Assembly: GCA_016293495.1 (NCBI GenBank)
Contig: JAEDED010000012.1
Location: forward strand, 1-64,000
Reading direction: 5' to 3'
Source: Treponema sp.
GTDB taxonomy: Bacteria > Spirochaetota > Spirochaetia > Treponematales > Treponemataceae
DNA length: 64,000 nucleotides
The translations under genes and the position numbers were made by a program. The notes under the pieces are model-generated. The model saw nothing but the letters and a program-made list of their open reading frames with translations. It was not told the origin of the DNA and did no database searches. The first letter of the stretch is position 1, and every line of letters starts with the position of its first letter. This document shows, one piece after another, positions 24,616 through 33,571 of this stretch.

Positions 24616-25575
24616 ATGACTAAAAAACAGTATTTAAAAAAATTAGAGTATTGCATTCAGGCGCTGCCCGCTGACGAAAGAAATGAAGCGCTTGATTATT
24701 ATTCAAATTATTTTGATGATGCAGACGATGATGACAAAGTAATGCAGGAACTTGGAGAGCCTGAAGATCTTGCAAAAACAATCATCGAAAAATTTACCTG
24801 CGTTCCTGCAAAAGCAAAAAAATCAAAAAACAGTAATGAAGGAGCCGGAGAAAATTCAGAATCTTCTGATTACGTATCAGATGAATTTGAAGGTGAAGAT
24901 TATTACAGCGAAAGACTTTATTACGAGTTTGAAAAAGATCAGATAAAAAATCTTGGAATCCTAGTTGGTGCCGGACAGTTTGTCATCAGAACCGGAAAAG
25001 GTTATTCAGTTGAAACAAGAGGAATTTCTGAAGAAGATTTCAGATGTGAAATTAACAGTGCCGGAACTTTAATTGTTGAAAATAAAAAGTTTCCTGCAAA
25101 CAGAAGAAAGTATGGAAATGCCTTGAAGAACAAATGGTGTCCGAGAGTTCTTATTACAATTCCAGAAACTGCAGAAGTTGAAAACCTTAAGCTTGTTTTA
25201 AGCGCAGGACAAATTACAACAAAACCATTAAACTTGAAAGCAGAAAAAGCAATGGTAGATGTTACTGCCGGAAACTTTATGATTGACGGACTGAATTCAA
25301 AAGCCGCAAATATTAAAGCTGCAATGGGTAATGTTGAAATAACAGGAAAACTTGAAGGCTTTACAAAAGTTGACTGTGCAATGGCTTCGGTTAAGATTGT
25401 AATGAACGGAAAAGAAAAGGATTATTCGTTCAGCGGAAAAGTTGGTATGGGCGGAATCAAGTTTGGTTCTGATTCTGTTGCCGGATTCAGCAAAACATTT
25501 GCTGATGATAAAAAAGAAAACCATTGTCAGATTAAAGTCGGCATGGGCGAAGTAAAAATCAGTTTTGAAAAATAG
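24616..25575 (+). CDS. HAAS (DUF1700)-type N terminus with DUF4097-like beta-strand domain
   Basis: The 319-residue protein starts with a HAAS/DUF1700-like helical domain (residues 1-60: YLKKLEYCIQALPADERNEA, DYYSNYFDD, LGEPEDLAKTII). An acidic linker (65-105) leads to a beta-helical DUF4097-like domain (115-319) with repeated short strands such as VDVTAGNFMID, AAMGNVEITG and VGMGGIKFG. No membrane helix is seen, unlike many relatives. Proteins of this kind follow PadR regulators in Firmicutes and may sense envelope state. GGAGAG overlaps the PadR stop codon. The fusion of the two domains in one soluble protein is somewhat unusual. Confidence 0.75.
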   Translation: MTKKQYLKKLEYCIQALPADERNEALDYYSNYFDDADDDDKVMQELGEPEDLAKTIIEKFTCVPAKAKKSKNSNEGAGENSESSDYVSDEFEGEDYYSERLYYEFEKDQIKNLGILVGAGQFVIRTGKGYSVETRGISEEDFRCEINSAGTLIVENKKFPANRRKYGNALKNKWCPRVLITIPETAEVENLKLVLSAGQITTKPLNLKAEKAMVDVTAGNFMIDGLNSKAANIKAAMGNVEITGKLEGFTKVDCAMASVKIVMNGKEKDYSFSGKVGMGGIKFGSDSVAGFSKTFADDKKENHCQIKVGMGEVKISFEK

Positions 25576-25585
25576 GAGCGTTACT

Positions 25586-25888
25586 ATGACAAAAAGAATG
25601 TATAAATCAAGCAGAAACAGAATTTTAACAGGAGTATGCGGCGGTATCGGTGAATATTTTAATATTGATCCGACAATTGTCCGTTTGATTTTTCTTGTTT
25701 TAATTTTTGCAGGTTTTTCTGGTGTTCTTGTTTATATCATTGCTGCACTTATTATGCCTGCAGGTCAGGCAGACAATTTTGAAAACTTTGAAGATATAAA
25801 AAGTGCAAATCCTGAATACAGACAGAAACCAAAAAATAAAAACAAAATTAAAACTGACGATGATTTCGATTCATACTTTGAGAAATAA
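25586..25888 (+). CDS. PspC-domain membrane protein
   Basis: The 100-residue protein carries a PspC domain: KRMYKSSRNRILTGVCGGI, EYFNIDPTIVRLIF, then a membrane helix (about 35-58) ending at ALIMPAG. The last 35 residues are polar. PspC proteins act in membrane-stress responses, either as partners of PspA/B or as simple membrane sensors. ATG 25586 is chosen because AGGAGCG lies upstream and the domain begins there. It is the third gene of the PadR operon. Confidence 0.9.
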   Translation: MTKRMYKSSRNRILTGVCGGIGEYFNIDPTIVRLIFLVLIFAGFSGVLVYIIAALIMPAGQADNFENFEDIKSANPEYRQKPKNKNKIKTDDDFDSYFEK

Positions 25889-25891
25889 AAA

Positions 25892-27229
25892 ATGAAGATT
25901 GTATTTTATTCCACAAACTCAAATCATTATGCTCAGGGAAAAATGGATTTTCGAATGATTCCTTCCTGCGCAGATCAATGGAAAGAGTTGAAAGATAAAT
26001 ATCCGCATTTTGATTTTACAGTTGTAATGCAGAAGCCTGGAATGTTTATCTATGATGATGACGGAAATAAAATACAGTCTGATGCAGTTAAATACATTTT
26101 TGTAGAAGAAAAAGATTCCAGTGCGGAAAAAATTGCGGCTCTGATTCTTGAACAAAAGCCTGATGTTGCAATTGCAATTACGTACTGGACTCAGCCTTTT
26201 GACTGGATGGCAATCAAAGATTCGATGATTGCAGAATTATTAAAAAATAATAATGTAAAAACTGTCTGTCACGATTTAAAAACTTCAGAAATATGTTTTG
26301 ACAAATACAGAACTCATCAATTCCTTACTGAAAATAATTTTAACTGTGCCAAAGCGGTTTATGTTCATCACGAAATGTTCTATGCAGAACGAAGCAGGCT
26401 TGTCATTGCAGAAAATATTTACAAAGATAATGTTCTGTCTCAGATAAAAAAACTAAAGCTTCCGCTTGTTATAAAAGATACTCTCGGGCTTTCTTCCTTT
26501 GGAATGGATGTAGTTACTACATACGACGAAGCCCGCCACATTCTTACTTCAAAAAGAAATAATGGCGACCGTCTTGTCGAGGAATTTTTACAGGGCCCTT
26601 CATTTGGTGTCGAAGTCTACGGAACTGACGGCAACTATACAGTTACAGATCCGCTTATCAACAGCGTAAACCAGTTTGGCTTAACAAGCCCGAAACAGAA
26701 TGTAAAACTCGGCCCGGCAGTTAATCAAAGACTCCATATACCTGAATTAAAAAAAGAGATTCTCCGTCTTGCAAATCTTCTTAACTTTTCAGGAATTGCA
26801 CAGATCGATCTTTTGTTCTCAGACGACAAATGGTACATAATCGAAATTAATTCCCGTATTTCTGGTATGACACAGACAATGGCCGCTTCAATGAAAAAAT
26901 CGCTTTACGAGCTGATTCTTTTTTCTGCCGGTCTGGTAGATTTTGAACCAGATTATTCCAGCGTGATGAACTTGAAATTTCCTCTTTTGTCGGAAGATAA
27001 AAGGAAGCTTATGTCAAAACAGAAATTTGTCTGTGGCGTGAATCAGATTGAAAACAAAGAAGCACGTCAGCTTCGTGAAGTTGGTTACTCTGAAGTGATT
27101 TTTGGACAGAATGAAACAATTAACGGCACTATGGAAAATTTAGAAACCTTAAAGAGTTTATTCCCGGAGGAGATGGAAATGATTTTCTATAATAATGCGA
27201 GAAAACTTGCTGAATATATCAAAAAATAA
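25892..27229 (+). CDS. ATP-grasp ligase of unknown substrate
   Basis: The 445-residue protein has a 100-residue N-terminal pre-ATP domain and a central ATP-grasp fold. LPLVIKDTLGLSSFGMDVV matches the lysine-bearing strand and glycine-rich loop. RLVEEFLQGPSFGVEVYG gives the adenine-contacting strand. QIDLLFSDDKWYIIEINSR carries the metal-binding Glu and Asn. The best match is the carbamoyl-phosphate synthase/amino-acid ligase type. It starts 3 nt after the PspC gene without a clear ribosome-binding site. pgeF, a peptidoglycan-precursor editing gene, follows, which hints at a cell-wall or dipeptide role, but this is inference. Confidence 0.75.
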   Translation: MKIVFYSTNSNHYAQGKMDFRMIPSCADQWKELKDKYPHFDFTVVMQKPGMFIYDDDGNKIQSDAVKYIFVEEKDSSAEKIAALILEQKPDVAIAITYWTQPFDWMAIKDSMIAELLKNNNVKTVCHDLKTSEICFDKYRTHQFLTENNFNCAKAVYVHHEMFYAERSRLVIAENIYKDNVLSQIKKLKLPLVIKDTLGLSSFGMDVVTTYDEARHILTSKRNNGDRLVEEFLQGPSFGVEVYGTDGNYTVTDPLINSVNQFGLTSPKQNVKLGPAVNQRLHIPELKKEILRLANLLNFSGIAQIDLLFSDDKWYIIEINSRISGMTQTMAASMKKSLYELILFSAGLVDFEPDYSSVMNLKFPLLSEDKRKLMSKQKFVCGVNQIENKEARQLREVGYSEVIFGQNETINGTMENLETLKSLFPEEMEMIFYNNARKLAEYIKK

Positions 27230-27285
27230 AAATCTTTGCTATCGACTAAAACTTTTAGTATGAATTATAATATTAAAAAAGTAAA

Positions 27286-28059
27286 ATGAATTATTCAGCT
27301 TCAACCTTAAAACCATTTGCCGTTAATTATTACTCAATCGAAGAACTTGAAAAAACAGGTCTTGTTAAAGCCTTTTATACAACAAACAAAATATCTTCCT
27401 GGAAATACGGTAACGGAAACTGGCAGCAAAATTACGCGGTATTAGGTTCAATTCCGGAAATTTCAACTTCAAAAATGTGCACGACCTTTCAGACTCACAC
27501 ATCAGTTGTCCGCGTAATGAAAGAAGAAAATGAAGGTGAAGGAATTTTAAAACCAACAGCGGTTAAAGACTACGACGGCATAATTACAAACAGAAAAAAC
27601 TTTCTGCTTTGTTCCTTTGAAGCAGACTGTGTTCCGGTTTATTTTGTTGATCCTGTAAAAAAAGCAATCGGCTTAAGCCACAGCGGCTGGAAAGGAACTG
27701 CACTTTTAATTTCGAAGAACACGGTTGAGGCAATGACAAAAGAATTTAATACAAATCCTTCTGATCTTATTGTTGCTATCGGTCCTTGTGCCTGCGAAAA
27801 ATGCTACGAAGTCGGCGCAGAACTTAAAGAAAGTTTTGAGAAAAATTTTGATATCGATAAAATTTTCCTTCCAAAGCAGAACGGAAAATTCAATCTCGAT
27901 ATGAAGGCCGCAATTGAACAGACTCTTATTAAAGCCGGAGTTTTGCAAGAAAATATTTACAGCGTAAACCGCTGTACAATTGAAGCGTCAGATCTCTGTT
28001 CCTTTCGCCGCACAAAATCAACTGTCGACCACATGCTCACCGCAATCATGCTTAGTTGA
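27286..28059 (+). CDS. pgeF: Peptidoglycan editing factor PgeF (YfiH / multicopper-polyphenol-oxidase-like)
   Basis: The 257-residue cytosolic protein belongs to the YfiH family. E. coli PgeF removes wrongly added L-Ser from UDP-MurNAc; other members act on purine nucleosides. Metal and active-site residues are visible: His in FQTHTSVVRV, Cys in ADCVPVYFVDP, His in LSHSGWKGT, and IGPCACEKCYEVG. The N-terminal third is divergent. TATAAT at 27266-27271 lies 14 nt before the ATG and no Shine-Dalgarno is present, so its leader would be very short. Confidence 0.88.
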   Translation: MNYSASTLKPFAVNYYSIEELEKTGLVKAFYTTNKISSWKYGNGNWQQNYAVLGSIPEISTSKMCTTFQTHTSVVRVMKEENEGEGILKPTAVKDYDGIITNRKNFLLCSFEADCVPVYFVDPVKKAIGLSHSGWKGTALLISKNTVEAMTKEFNTNPSDLIVAIGPCACEKCYEVGAELKESFEKNFDIDKIFLPKQNGKFNLDMKAAIEQTLIKAGVLQENIYSVNRCTIEASDLCSFRRTKSTVDHMLTAIMLS

Positions 28060-28084
28060 AAAAATCAATAAACTAAAATAAAAT
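28056..28084 (+). promoter_or_regulatory. Promoter TTGAAA-N17-TAAAAT abutting the ROK gene start
   Basis: TTGAAA (28056-28061) overlaps the pgeF stop codon. After a 17-nt spacer, TAAAAT (28079-28084) ends 7 nt before the ATG at 28092. Predicted transcript is leaderless. Confidence 0.65.
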
Positions 28085-28091
28085 AGAAAGC

Positions 28092-29279
28092 ATGAGAGTA
28101 TTAAACTCGCTTTCAGAAATTAATATTTTACGCATTCTCCGCTTAATCTGGCTTGAAAAGAAAATCAGCCGTGTTGATATTGCAACAAGATTGGGTATGG
28201 ATAAATCGACAGTTACAAAAATTGCTGCAGACCTGTGCGCACTTGGAATAATTCGCGAAGCAGAGTCAGGTGAATCCGGCCCGCAGGGCGGACGAAAACC
28301 TGTGTTCCTTGAACTTAATAATGAGTTTGCAGTCGTTGGTGGAATAGAAATAAATCCTAGAAAATTTTTCTGTTCTGTCGTAAATCTTTCTGGCGAAAAT
28401 ATTTTTGAATATTCAGAAGATATTGCTCCTGAAGAATATAAGAAGCTCGGCCTAATGGGATATTTTAAAAAGGCCTTTGATATAATAAAAAAACATTCAC
28501 AGTCGCTGAAGCTTTCTCTCCTTGGAATCGGGGTCGGACTTCCGGCGTTGATTGATGTCGAACAGGGAAAAATAATTCAGTCAATTCCTCTGATGATTTA
28601 TGAACCTGTAGACTTTATTAAGCTTGCCCGTGAATTTACAAAGCTGCCTGTATTTTTTGACAACGATGCACGCTGCTGCTGTTACACAGAAAAAATGCTC
28701 TGGAAAAATCCGAATATAGAAAAAAGCATGATGTATATTCTAGTTCAGCATCGTCCGCAGCAGCCGGTTGAAAATTCACCAAAAAATATTTCTGTCGGAT
28801 TCGGCTTTGTTCTTAACGGAAAAATTTATCACGGAGCAAATTCAACCGCCGGCGAATTCCGCAGTATGCTCTGGGAACCTTCAAGCAAAAACCAGTTTGT
28901 TGCTTCAGCAATATCAGTTGAAAATCTTGCGGATGCTTCTGTAACTCCGATATTCCGGGAACTTGCACAGAACGTTGCATTCCTTGTTAATACATTAAAT
29001 CTTGATGTAGTTTATGTCGGTGGAATTGAAGAACAGTACACAGAAGAACTTGTAAAATATATCCGTGAAAAAATCGTTTACCTCTGGCCGTATGAATGGA
29101 AAAAGCCTTCAACAGTAACAAGTGCAACACTTTCAGAACGCGTAGTTTCATCTGGTGCAGGAATTCTCGTTCTCGACAATATTTTCAGCATTCCGCAGCT
29201 TGGTGACAGTAACGGCGGAACCTCTAAGTTCTACAACGATTACACATCCTATCAGTGGCTGTCACTTTTCCAGCACTAA
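28092..29279 (+). CDS. ROK-family transcriptional regulator (NagC/XylR type)
   Basis: The 395-residue protein has an N-terminal winged helix (about 8-60: RVDIATRLGMDKSTVTKIAA) and a C-terminal ROK sugar-kinase-like domain. GGIEINPRKFF, LLGIGVGLPALID, FFDNDARCCCYTEK and GFGFVLNGKIYHGANSTAGEF follow ROK spacing. The zinc motif CxCGxxGCxE that normally follows GEF is absent. It probably binds a sugar or sugar phosphate as ligand. The nearest carbohydrate gene is far away (GH94 at 17 kb). It overlaps ybaK by 18 nt at their 3' ends. Confidence 0.88.
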   Translation: MRVLNSLSEINILRILRLIWLEKKISRVDIATRLGMDKSTVTKIAADLCALGIIREAESGESGPQGGRKPVFLELNNEFAVVGGIEINPRKFFCSVVNLSGENIFEYSEDIAPEEYKKLGLMGYFKKAFDIIKKHSQSLKLSLLGIGVGLPALIDVEQGKIIQSIPLMIYEPVDFIKLAREFTKLPVFFDNDARCCCYTEKMLWKNPNIEKSMMYILVQHRPQQPVENSPKNISVGFGFVLNGKIYHGANSTAGEFRSMLWEPSSKNQFVASAISVENLADASVTPIFRELAQNVAFLVNTLNLDVVYVGGIEEQYTEELVKYIREKIVYLWPYEWKKPSTVTSATLSERVVSSGAGILVLDNIFSIPQLGDSNGGTSKFYNDYTSYQWLSLFQH

Positions 29280-29750
29280 ATCACAGACGGTGGCATTCAC
29301 AGCCTTTATCAGATCTTCCGGCTTTATTTTTAATTGAGTACCGCGAACGCCCGCACTTACGCAGATTACCTCCTGGAGAAGTGCAGTTTCATCAATGAAG
29401 GTTCTGTACTGTTTTTTCATACCGAGAGGCGAGCAGCCGCCGCGGATGTATCCTGTAAGTGCAAGTAATTCCTGTTCTTTAACCGGAGTAACTTCTTTGA
29501 CCCCGGCAGCAGTGCGGGCTTTTTTGAGGTTGATTTCTGAAACTGCAGACTGACAGAAAACTAGGACTTCTTTTGCTTCTGATCTGAATACAATTGTTTT
29601 AAAAACCTGTTCGGGAGCAACGCCAAGTTTTGCTGCTGTCATTGCGGCAGCACCGTGTTCAAGTTTGTGTTCTACGTCATCATCATATTCTGATGCTTCG
29701 TATTTGATGTTCAGATTATCAAGAATTCGCATTGCGTTTGTCTTTTTCAT
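29262..29750 (-). CDS. ybaK: Cys-tRNA(Pro)/Cys-tRNA(Cys) deacylase YbaK
   Basis: YbaK (EbsC) hydrolyses mischarged Cys-tRNA(Pro). The 162-residue protein shows the family hallmarks: QVFKTIVFRSEAKEVLVF, catalytic-pocket Lys in NLKKARTA, and TGYIRGGCSPLGMKKQYRTFID. Length is typical (about 160). AAAGGAC precedes the ATG. Its 3' end overlaps the convergent ROK gene. Confidence 0.94.
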   Translation of the reverse strand: MKKTNAMRILDNLNIKYEASEYDDDVEHKLEHGAAAMTAAKLGVAPEQVFKTIVFRSEAKEVLVFCQSAVSEINLKKARTAAGVKEVTPVKEQELLALTGYIRGGCSPLGMKKQYRTFIDETALLQEVICVSAGVRGTQLKIKPEDLIKAVNATVCDLVLEK

Positions 29751-29765
29751 TCTGCAGTCCTTTAA

Positions 29766-30521
29766 TTATTTTCTGGCAATGATTACCATTGTTTTTGCAT
29801 TCTGATTGTATGGAGCAAAATCAAAGTCTCCGTAAATCTCTGCTGTTTTAAAACCGCTTGCCAGCATCATTCGTTTTAATTCAACGGCAGAGTACAAGCG
29901 CTGAACAAATTCATGTTCGATTCTTCTGCCTGTATTGTTATCTATTAAAATCCATTTTGAACGTAAGCCTTCCCATGCACCGTCAACGCTGAATTCTGTA
30001 AGTACAGTTTTTCCGGCGCGTTCAAACCATTCACCTTCTGTAAAATACTGAACGGCAATTTCGCGGCTTGTACATTCAAGAATAAAAAATCCGTCGTCCT
30101 TGAGAGTTGCGCAGATTCGTTTAAGGATTTTAAGATCGTCTTCGATAGAGTCGCAGTAACCGAAAGAGGTGTAAAGGTTTACGGCACAGTCAAACTTTTC
30201 GTCTGTTGTATATTCCCTTAAGTCTGCCTTAACAAGTTTGAGAGAAACATTTTCTGCGTCAGCGGTCTCTTTAGCCGCATCAAGTTCAGACTGGATTAAA
30301 TCAACTCCGGTAACATCAAGTCCCAGGAGTGCAAATTCAACTGCAACGCGTCCAGGTCCGCAACCGGCATCAAGAATTTTACTTCCTTCTTTAAGGCCTG
30401 CAATTTTGCAAACGGCTTCTGCAATTCCCGGAGCTTCTGCCCAATGGCTTCCATCAAACATTATAGGTCCGTAATTCTTCCAGAATTCTTCGCTTTCAAA
30501 CCATTCCTGTTTTTTTAACAT
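29766..30521 (-). CDS. SAM-dependent class I methyltransferase
   Basis: The 251-residue protein has the SAM-binding motif ILDAGCGPGRVAVEFALLG (motif I), VTGVDLIQSELDAA (acidic loop), LVKADLREY and DCAVNLYTSFGY (motif IV region). Substrate is unknown; the pattern fits small-molecule methyltransferases of the methyltransf_25 type. ATG 30521 follows GGGGGA and is preferred to the in-frame ATG at 30536. It lies 15 nt upstream of ybaK on the same strand. Confidence 0.85.
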   Translation of the reverse strand: MLKKQEWFESEEFWKNYGPIMFDGSHWAEAPGIAEAVCKIAGLKEGSKILDAGCGPGRVAVEFALLGLDVTGVDLIQSELDAAKETADAENVSLKLVKADLREYTTDEKFDCAVNLYTSFGYCDSIEDDLKILKRICATLKDDGFFILECTSREIAVQYFTEGEWFERAGKTVLTEFSVDGAWEGLRSKWILIDNNTGRRIEHEFVQRLYSAVELKRMMLASGFKTAEIYGDFDFAPYNQNAKTMVIIARK

Positions 30522-30671
30522 GTATTTCCCCCTCATACAGATTTAACAATATTATACTACTTTTTGACGCACGATTCATCAGAAAACATCAAAATATCAC
30601 AATGATAAATTGGCGTTTCTATGCATAAAAATACTAGCGTTTTACTTTATAAATATGGTAAGATAAGATTC

Positions 30672-32912
30672 ATGAAACTTTCAAAGCAAACAGTCATTTC
30701 AACTGTCTTAACTGTTTTACTCCTCGCTGGCGGTATTTTTATTTATACCCGTGCCGCAGCAAATTTTTTTATGGATAATGTAAAGTGTACAGTTAAAAAT
30801 GAACTGGTTGAAAAAGCTTCTGTCATTGAATCTTTCAGCAGATATTGCCAAAGCAGCATCAAACTTATTTCTCAATTTCTTACAACCAGAATGACTTCTC
30901 CGGAAGTAGACGATCCGAATAAACTGTTTGCTCAGTATACGGAAAATTCTCCGTTTGATTTTCTTATGTATGTCCGTGCAGATGGAACACATATGGCGAA
31001 TGCCCTCCCGGGCGGAAAACCTTTTAATGCAAGCAGCAGTCTGTATTACACGGAAGGAATGAAAGGAAAAACTGGAGTCTGCATTAATTACAGAGTAAAA
31101 GATACAGAAAAGACAATCATAACTTTTTATACGCCTTTGTATTATGCGAATAAAATTACAGGTGTTATCTGCGGCGACATAGATACTGAAATTTCCCTTG
31201 AAAAGAAACTCTGTACAAATGAAATTGATGTATCGGTTTATTATGTTCTGTGTGATAGAGAAATGAAGGTAATTGCGTCGTCGAGTGATGTTATTCCTTC
31301 AGGACTTGATATTAACCGTTATGCAGATAACACTTTCATTTCTGATATTCTTACCCATGTTAAAGAGAAAAATACAGAAACATTCAGCTTTACTGATGAA
31401 GGAAAAAAAGGTCTTTGTGCAGTTGCAGGTTTGAATTATCAGGACTGGAAGCTTATTGCAATTGTCCTTCCGAAAACCCTCAATGCTTCTGTATTCCGAT
31501 TTGCAAAAAACAGCATTTACCTGATCATATATGTATTTGTAATTCTCATTCTGTATTTTGTCATAAGAATTTATTATCACGACAAAGACATAAAGAAAAA
31601 TGAATATGAAAAATTCATGGAAAATATGATTGATACTCAGGCAACTCAGATTTCCATTTTAAGTTCTTTCTCGGGAATTTATTATTCCGCTTATCTTCTT
31701 GATTTGAATAAAGATACTCTTGTAGAAATAAAAAGTGAACCTGAATTGAGAGATATCATTGATAAGAAAAAATCCCTCAAAGAATTTTTTGACAAGATCG
31801 TGCGTTATACAATTGTTCCTGAATATCTTGATAAAGTTATTGCATTTACTGATCTTTCAACATTGCCTGCACGTCTCAAAGATAAAAAAATTATTTCAAT
31901 TGAATGTCAGTCGTGCCGTCACGGATGGCTTCGTGTCAGCTACATTACTGTTGAAACAGATGAAAGACATGTTCCTTACAAAGTTCTGTATGTAGCTCAG
32001 ATTATTGATGACGAAAAACGCCGTGAAGAGGCTTTGATTAATTCCGCTTATAATGACGAACTTACTGGCTTGTATAACCGCCGTTCATATGAAGATGATC
32101 TTGCAAAGCTTAAGGCTTCGCCGATTACTGCTGATATGGTTTACATTTCTTTTGATGTAAACGGACTTAAGGTTGTAAATGATACTCTCGGTCACGAAGC
32201 TGGTGATGAACTCATCTGCGGAGCAGCGGATTGTATGACTTTTGCCTTTGGAACTTACGGTAAAGTCTACAGAACTGGCGGTGATGAATTTCAGGCAATT
32301 CTTTACTGCAACAGCGTAATCCTTGATTCGATTAAGCAGAAGTTTGAAAAAGCCGTTGATTCGTGGACCGGAAAACTTGTCTCAGAACTTAAGATTTCTG
32401 CAGGTTATGTAAATTATTCCGAAAACCCAGAAATGTCCGTAAATGAAATTGTAAAACTTGCTGACCAGAGAATGTATAAGGCAAAATCTGAATTCTATAC
32501 TTCAAAGAGTGTTGACCGCCGTGGCCAGCAGGCTGCTTTTGAAGTTCTCTGCCAGGCTTATACAAAAATCCTTAAAATTGATCTTCTTAAGGATGAATAC
32601 ACAATTCTCCAGATGCGTGAAGATGAAAAAGACCAGAAAAAAGGTTTTAGTCCGAGCATCTCGCTCTGGCTTGAAAACTTTGCAAAATCAGGTCAGGTTC
32701 ATGCTGATGATGTTGCAAAATACCTTGAAAAAACAAATATAAACTATCTCAGACGTTATTTTTCTGAAGGAAACAAGATGTTCAGTATTCACTACCGCCG
32801 TATTATCGGCGATAAAATCTGTACTGTAATTATGGAAATGATTCCTGCCAGAAATTATGGACCAGATAACCAGATTATATATCTTTACGTTAAGAATATA
32901 GATATCGCCTGA
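30672..32912 (+). CDS. Cache-GGDEF membrane diguanylate cyclase with flanking PAS-like repeats
   Basis: The 746-residue protein has a membrane helix (about 9-28), an extracytoplasmic Cache-like sensor (about 30-280), a second helix (about 285-305), a PAS-like domain (about 325-450), and a GGDEF domain with intact GGDEF at 536-540 and no upstream RxxD. A further C-terminal domain (about 620-746) has a layout like the pre-GGDEF domain. It should make c-di-GMP in response to an external ligand. ATG 30672 follows an extended -10 (TGGTAAGAT) by 7 nt and has no Shine-Dalgarno. An ATG 51 nt upstream is in frame but less likely. Confidence 0.88.
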   Translation: MKLSKQTVISTVLTVLLLAGGIFIYTRAAANFFMDNVKCTVKNELVEKASVIESFSRYCQSSIKLISQFLTTRMTSPEVDDPNKLFAQYTENSPFDFLMYVRADGTHMANALPGGKPFNASSSLYYTEGMKGKTGVCINYRVKDTEKTIITFYTPLYYANKITGVICGDIDTEISLEKKLCTNEIDVSVYYVLCDREMKVIASSSDVIPSGLDINRYADNTFISDILTHVKEKNTETFSFTDEGKKGLCAVAGLNYQDWKLIAIVLPKTLNASVFRFAKNSIYLIIYVFVILILYFVIRIYYHDKDIKKNEYEKFMENMIDTQATQISILSSFSGIYYSAYLLDLNKDTLVEIKSEPELRDIIDKKKSLKEFFDKIVRYTIVPEYLDKVIAFTDLSTLPARLKDKKIISIECQSCRHGWLRVSYITVETDERHVPYKVLYVAQIIDDEKRREEALINSAYNDELTGLYNRRSYEDDLAKLKASPITADMVYISFDVNGLKVVNDTLGHEAGDELICGAADCMTFAFGTYGKVYRTGGDEFQAILYCNSVILDSIKQKFEKAVDSWTGKLVSELKISAGYVNYSENPEMSVNEIVKLADQRMYKAKSEFYTSKSVDRRGQQAAFEVLCQAYTKILKIDLLKDEYTILQMREDEKDQKKGFSPSISLWLENFAKSGQVHADDVAKYLEKTNINYLRRYFSEGNKMFSIHYRRIIGDKICTVIMEMIPARNYGPDNQIIYLYVKNIDIA

Positions 32913-32939
32913 ATTATTGGGATTCGGGTACTTTATTCA

Positions 32940-32968
32940 TTGACCAAAATCCAATTTTTCACTAGAAT
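32940..32968 (+). promoter_or_regulatory. Promoter of the rpsP ribosomal operon
   Basis: TTGACC (32940-32945), a 17-nt spacer and TAGAAT (32963-32968). Transcription should start near 32975, giving a leader of about 77 nt before rpsP. Confidence 0.7.
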
Positions 32969-33051
32969 GAGTATTCACACTGTATTGTGTAGAATTGTTT
33001 ATATTAGGACTTGGCTCAATCCGGTTCGAGTTCTAGTGGAGGTAAATCAAA

Positions 33052-33312
33052 GTGGTAAAAATCAGACTTAAGAGATTTGGTGCTGCAAAGCGTCCTTGCT
33101 ACCGTATCGTAGTTATGGATTCTCGCGAACCTCGCGATGGTCGTTGTATTGAAGAAATCGGTACATACCAGCCTATCGAAAAAGAAGGCAACCAGGTAGC
33201 TATCAAAGAAGATCGCATTAAGTATTGGATCGGCGTTGGTGCTCAGCCTACTGACATCGTTGCAAAATTGATGAACAAGAAAGGCTTGACTAAGAACGGA
33301 CAGTCCAAGTAA
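33052..33312 (+). CDS. rpsP: 30S ribosomal protein S16
   Basis: S16 is an assembly protein of the small subunit. The 86-residue sequence has VKIRLKRFGAAKRPCYRIVV, DSREPRDGRCIEEIGTYQP and KYWIGVGAQPTDIV, all diagnostic. The start is GTG, 9 nt after a strong TGGAGGT. It heads the widely conserved rpsP-khpA-rimM-trmD-rplS operon. Confidence 0.98.
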   Translation: MVKIRLKRFGAAKRPCYRIVVMDSREPRDGRCIEEIGTYQPIEKEGNQVAIKEDRIKYWIGVGAQPTDIVAKLMNKKGLTKNGQSK

Positions 33313-33329
33313 TTTATGGGAGCTTGTAA

Positions 33330-33563
33330 ATGGAAAAAGACCTGATTGAATACATTGCAAAATCGTTGGTCGATGATCCTGATGCAGTTTCTGTAAATGA
33401 AACCGAAGGTGAAAGAGGTCCTGTATTGGAGCTTAGAGTAGCTGAAGGCGATATTGGAAAGGTAATAGGCAAGTACGGTCGTATTGCTAAAGCGTTGCGC
33501 ACAGTATTGAGTGCTTCTGGAAGCAAAGACGGTAAGCGTTATAGCCTGGAAATTCTGGACTAG
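33330..33563 (+). CDS. khpA: KH-domain RNA-binding protein KhpA
   Basis: The 77-residue protein is a single KH domain. VIGKYGRIAKALRTVLSAS contains the GxxG-type RNA-binding loop GKYG. The small KhpA/YlqC family binds RNA with KhpB/Jag and affects cell division in Gram-positives. GGGAG precedes the ATG. Position between rpsP and rimM is standard. Confidence 0.95.
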   Translation: MEKDLIEYIAKSLVDDPDAVSVNETEGERGPVLELRVAEGDIGKVIGKYGRIAKALRTVLSASGSKDGKRYSLEILD

Positions 33564-33571
33564 TCGTACTA

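Noticed and set aside
33009..33046. tRNA-like T-loop sequence GGTTCGAG in the rpsP leader
   Set aside because: Flanking bases do not pair as a T stem, and no acceptor or anticodon arm can be formed.
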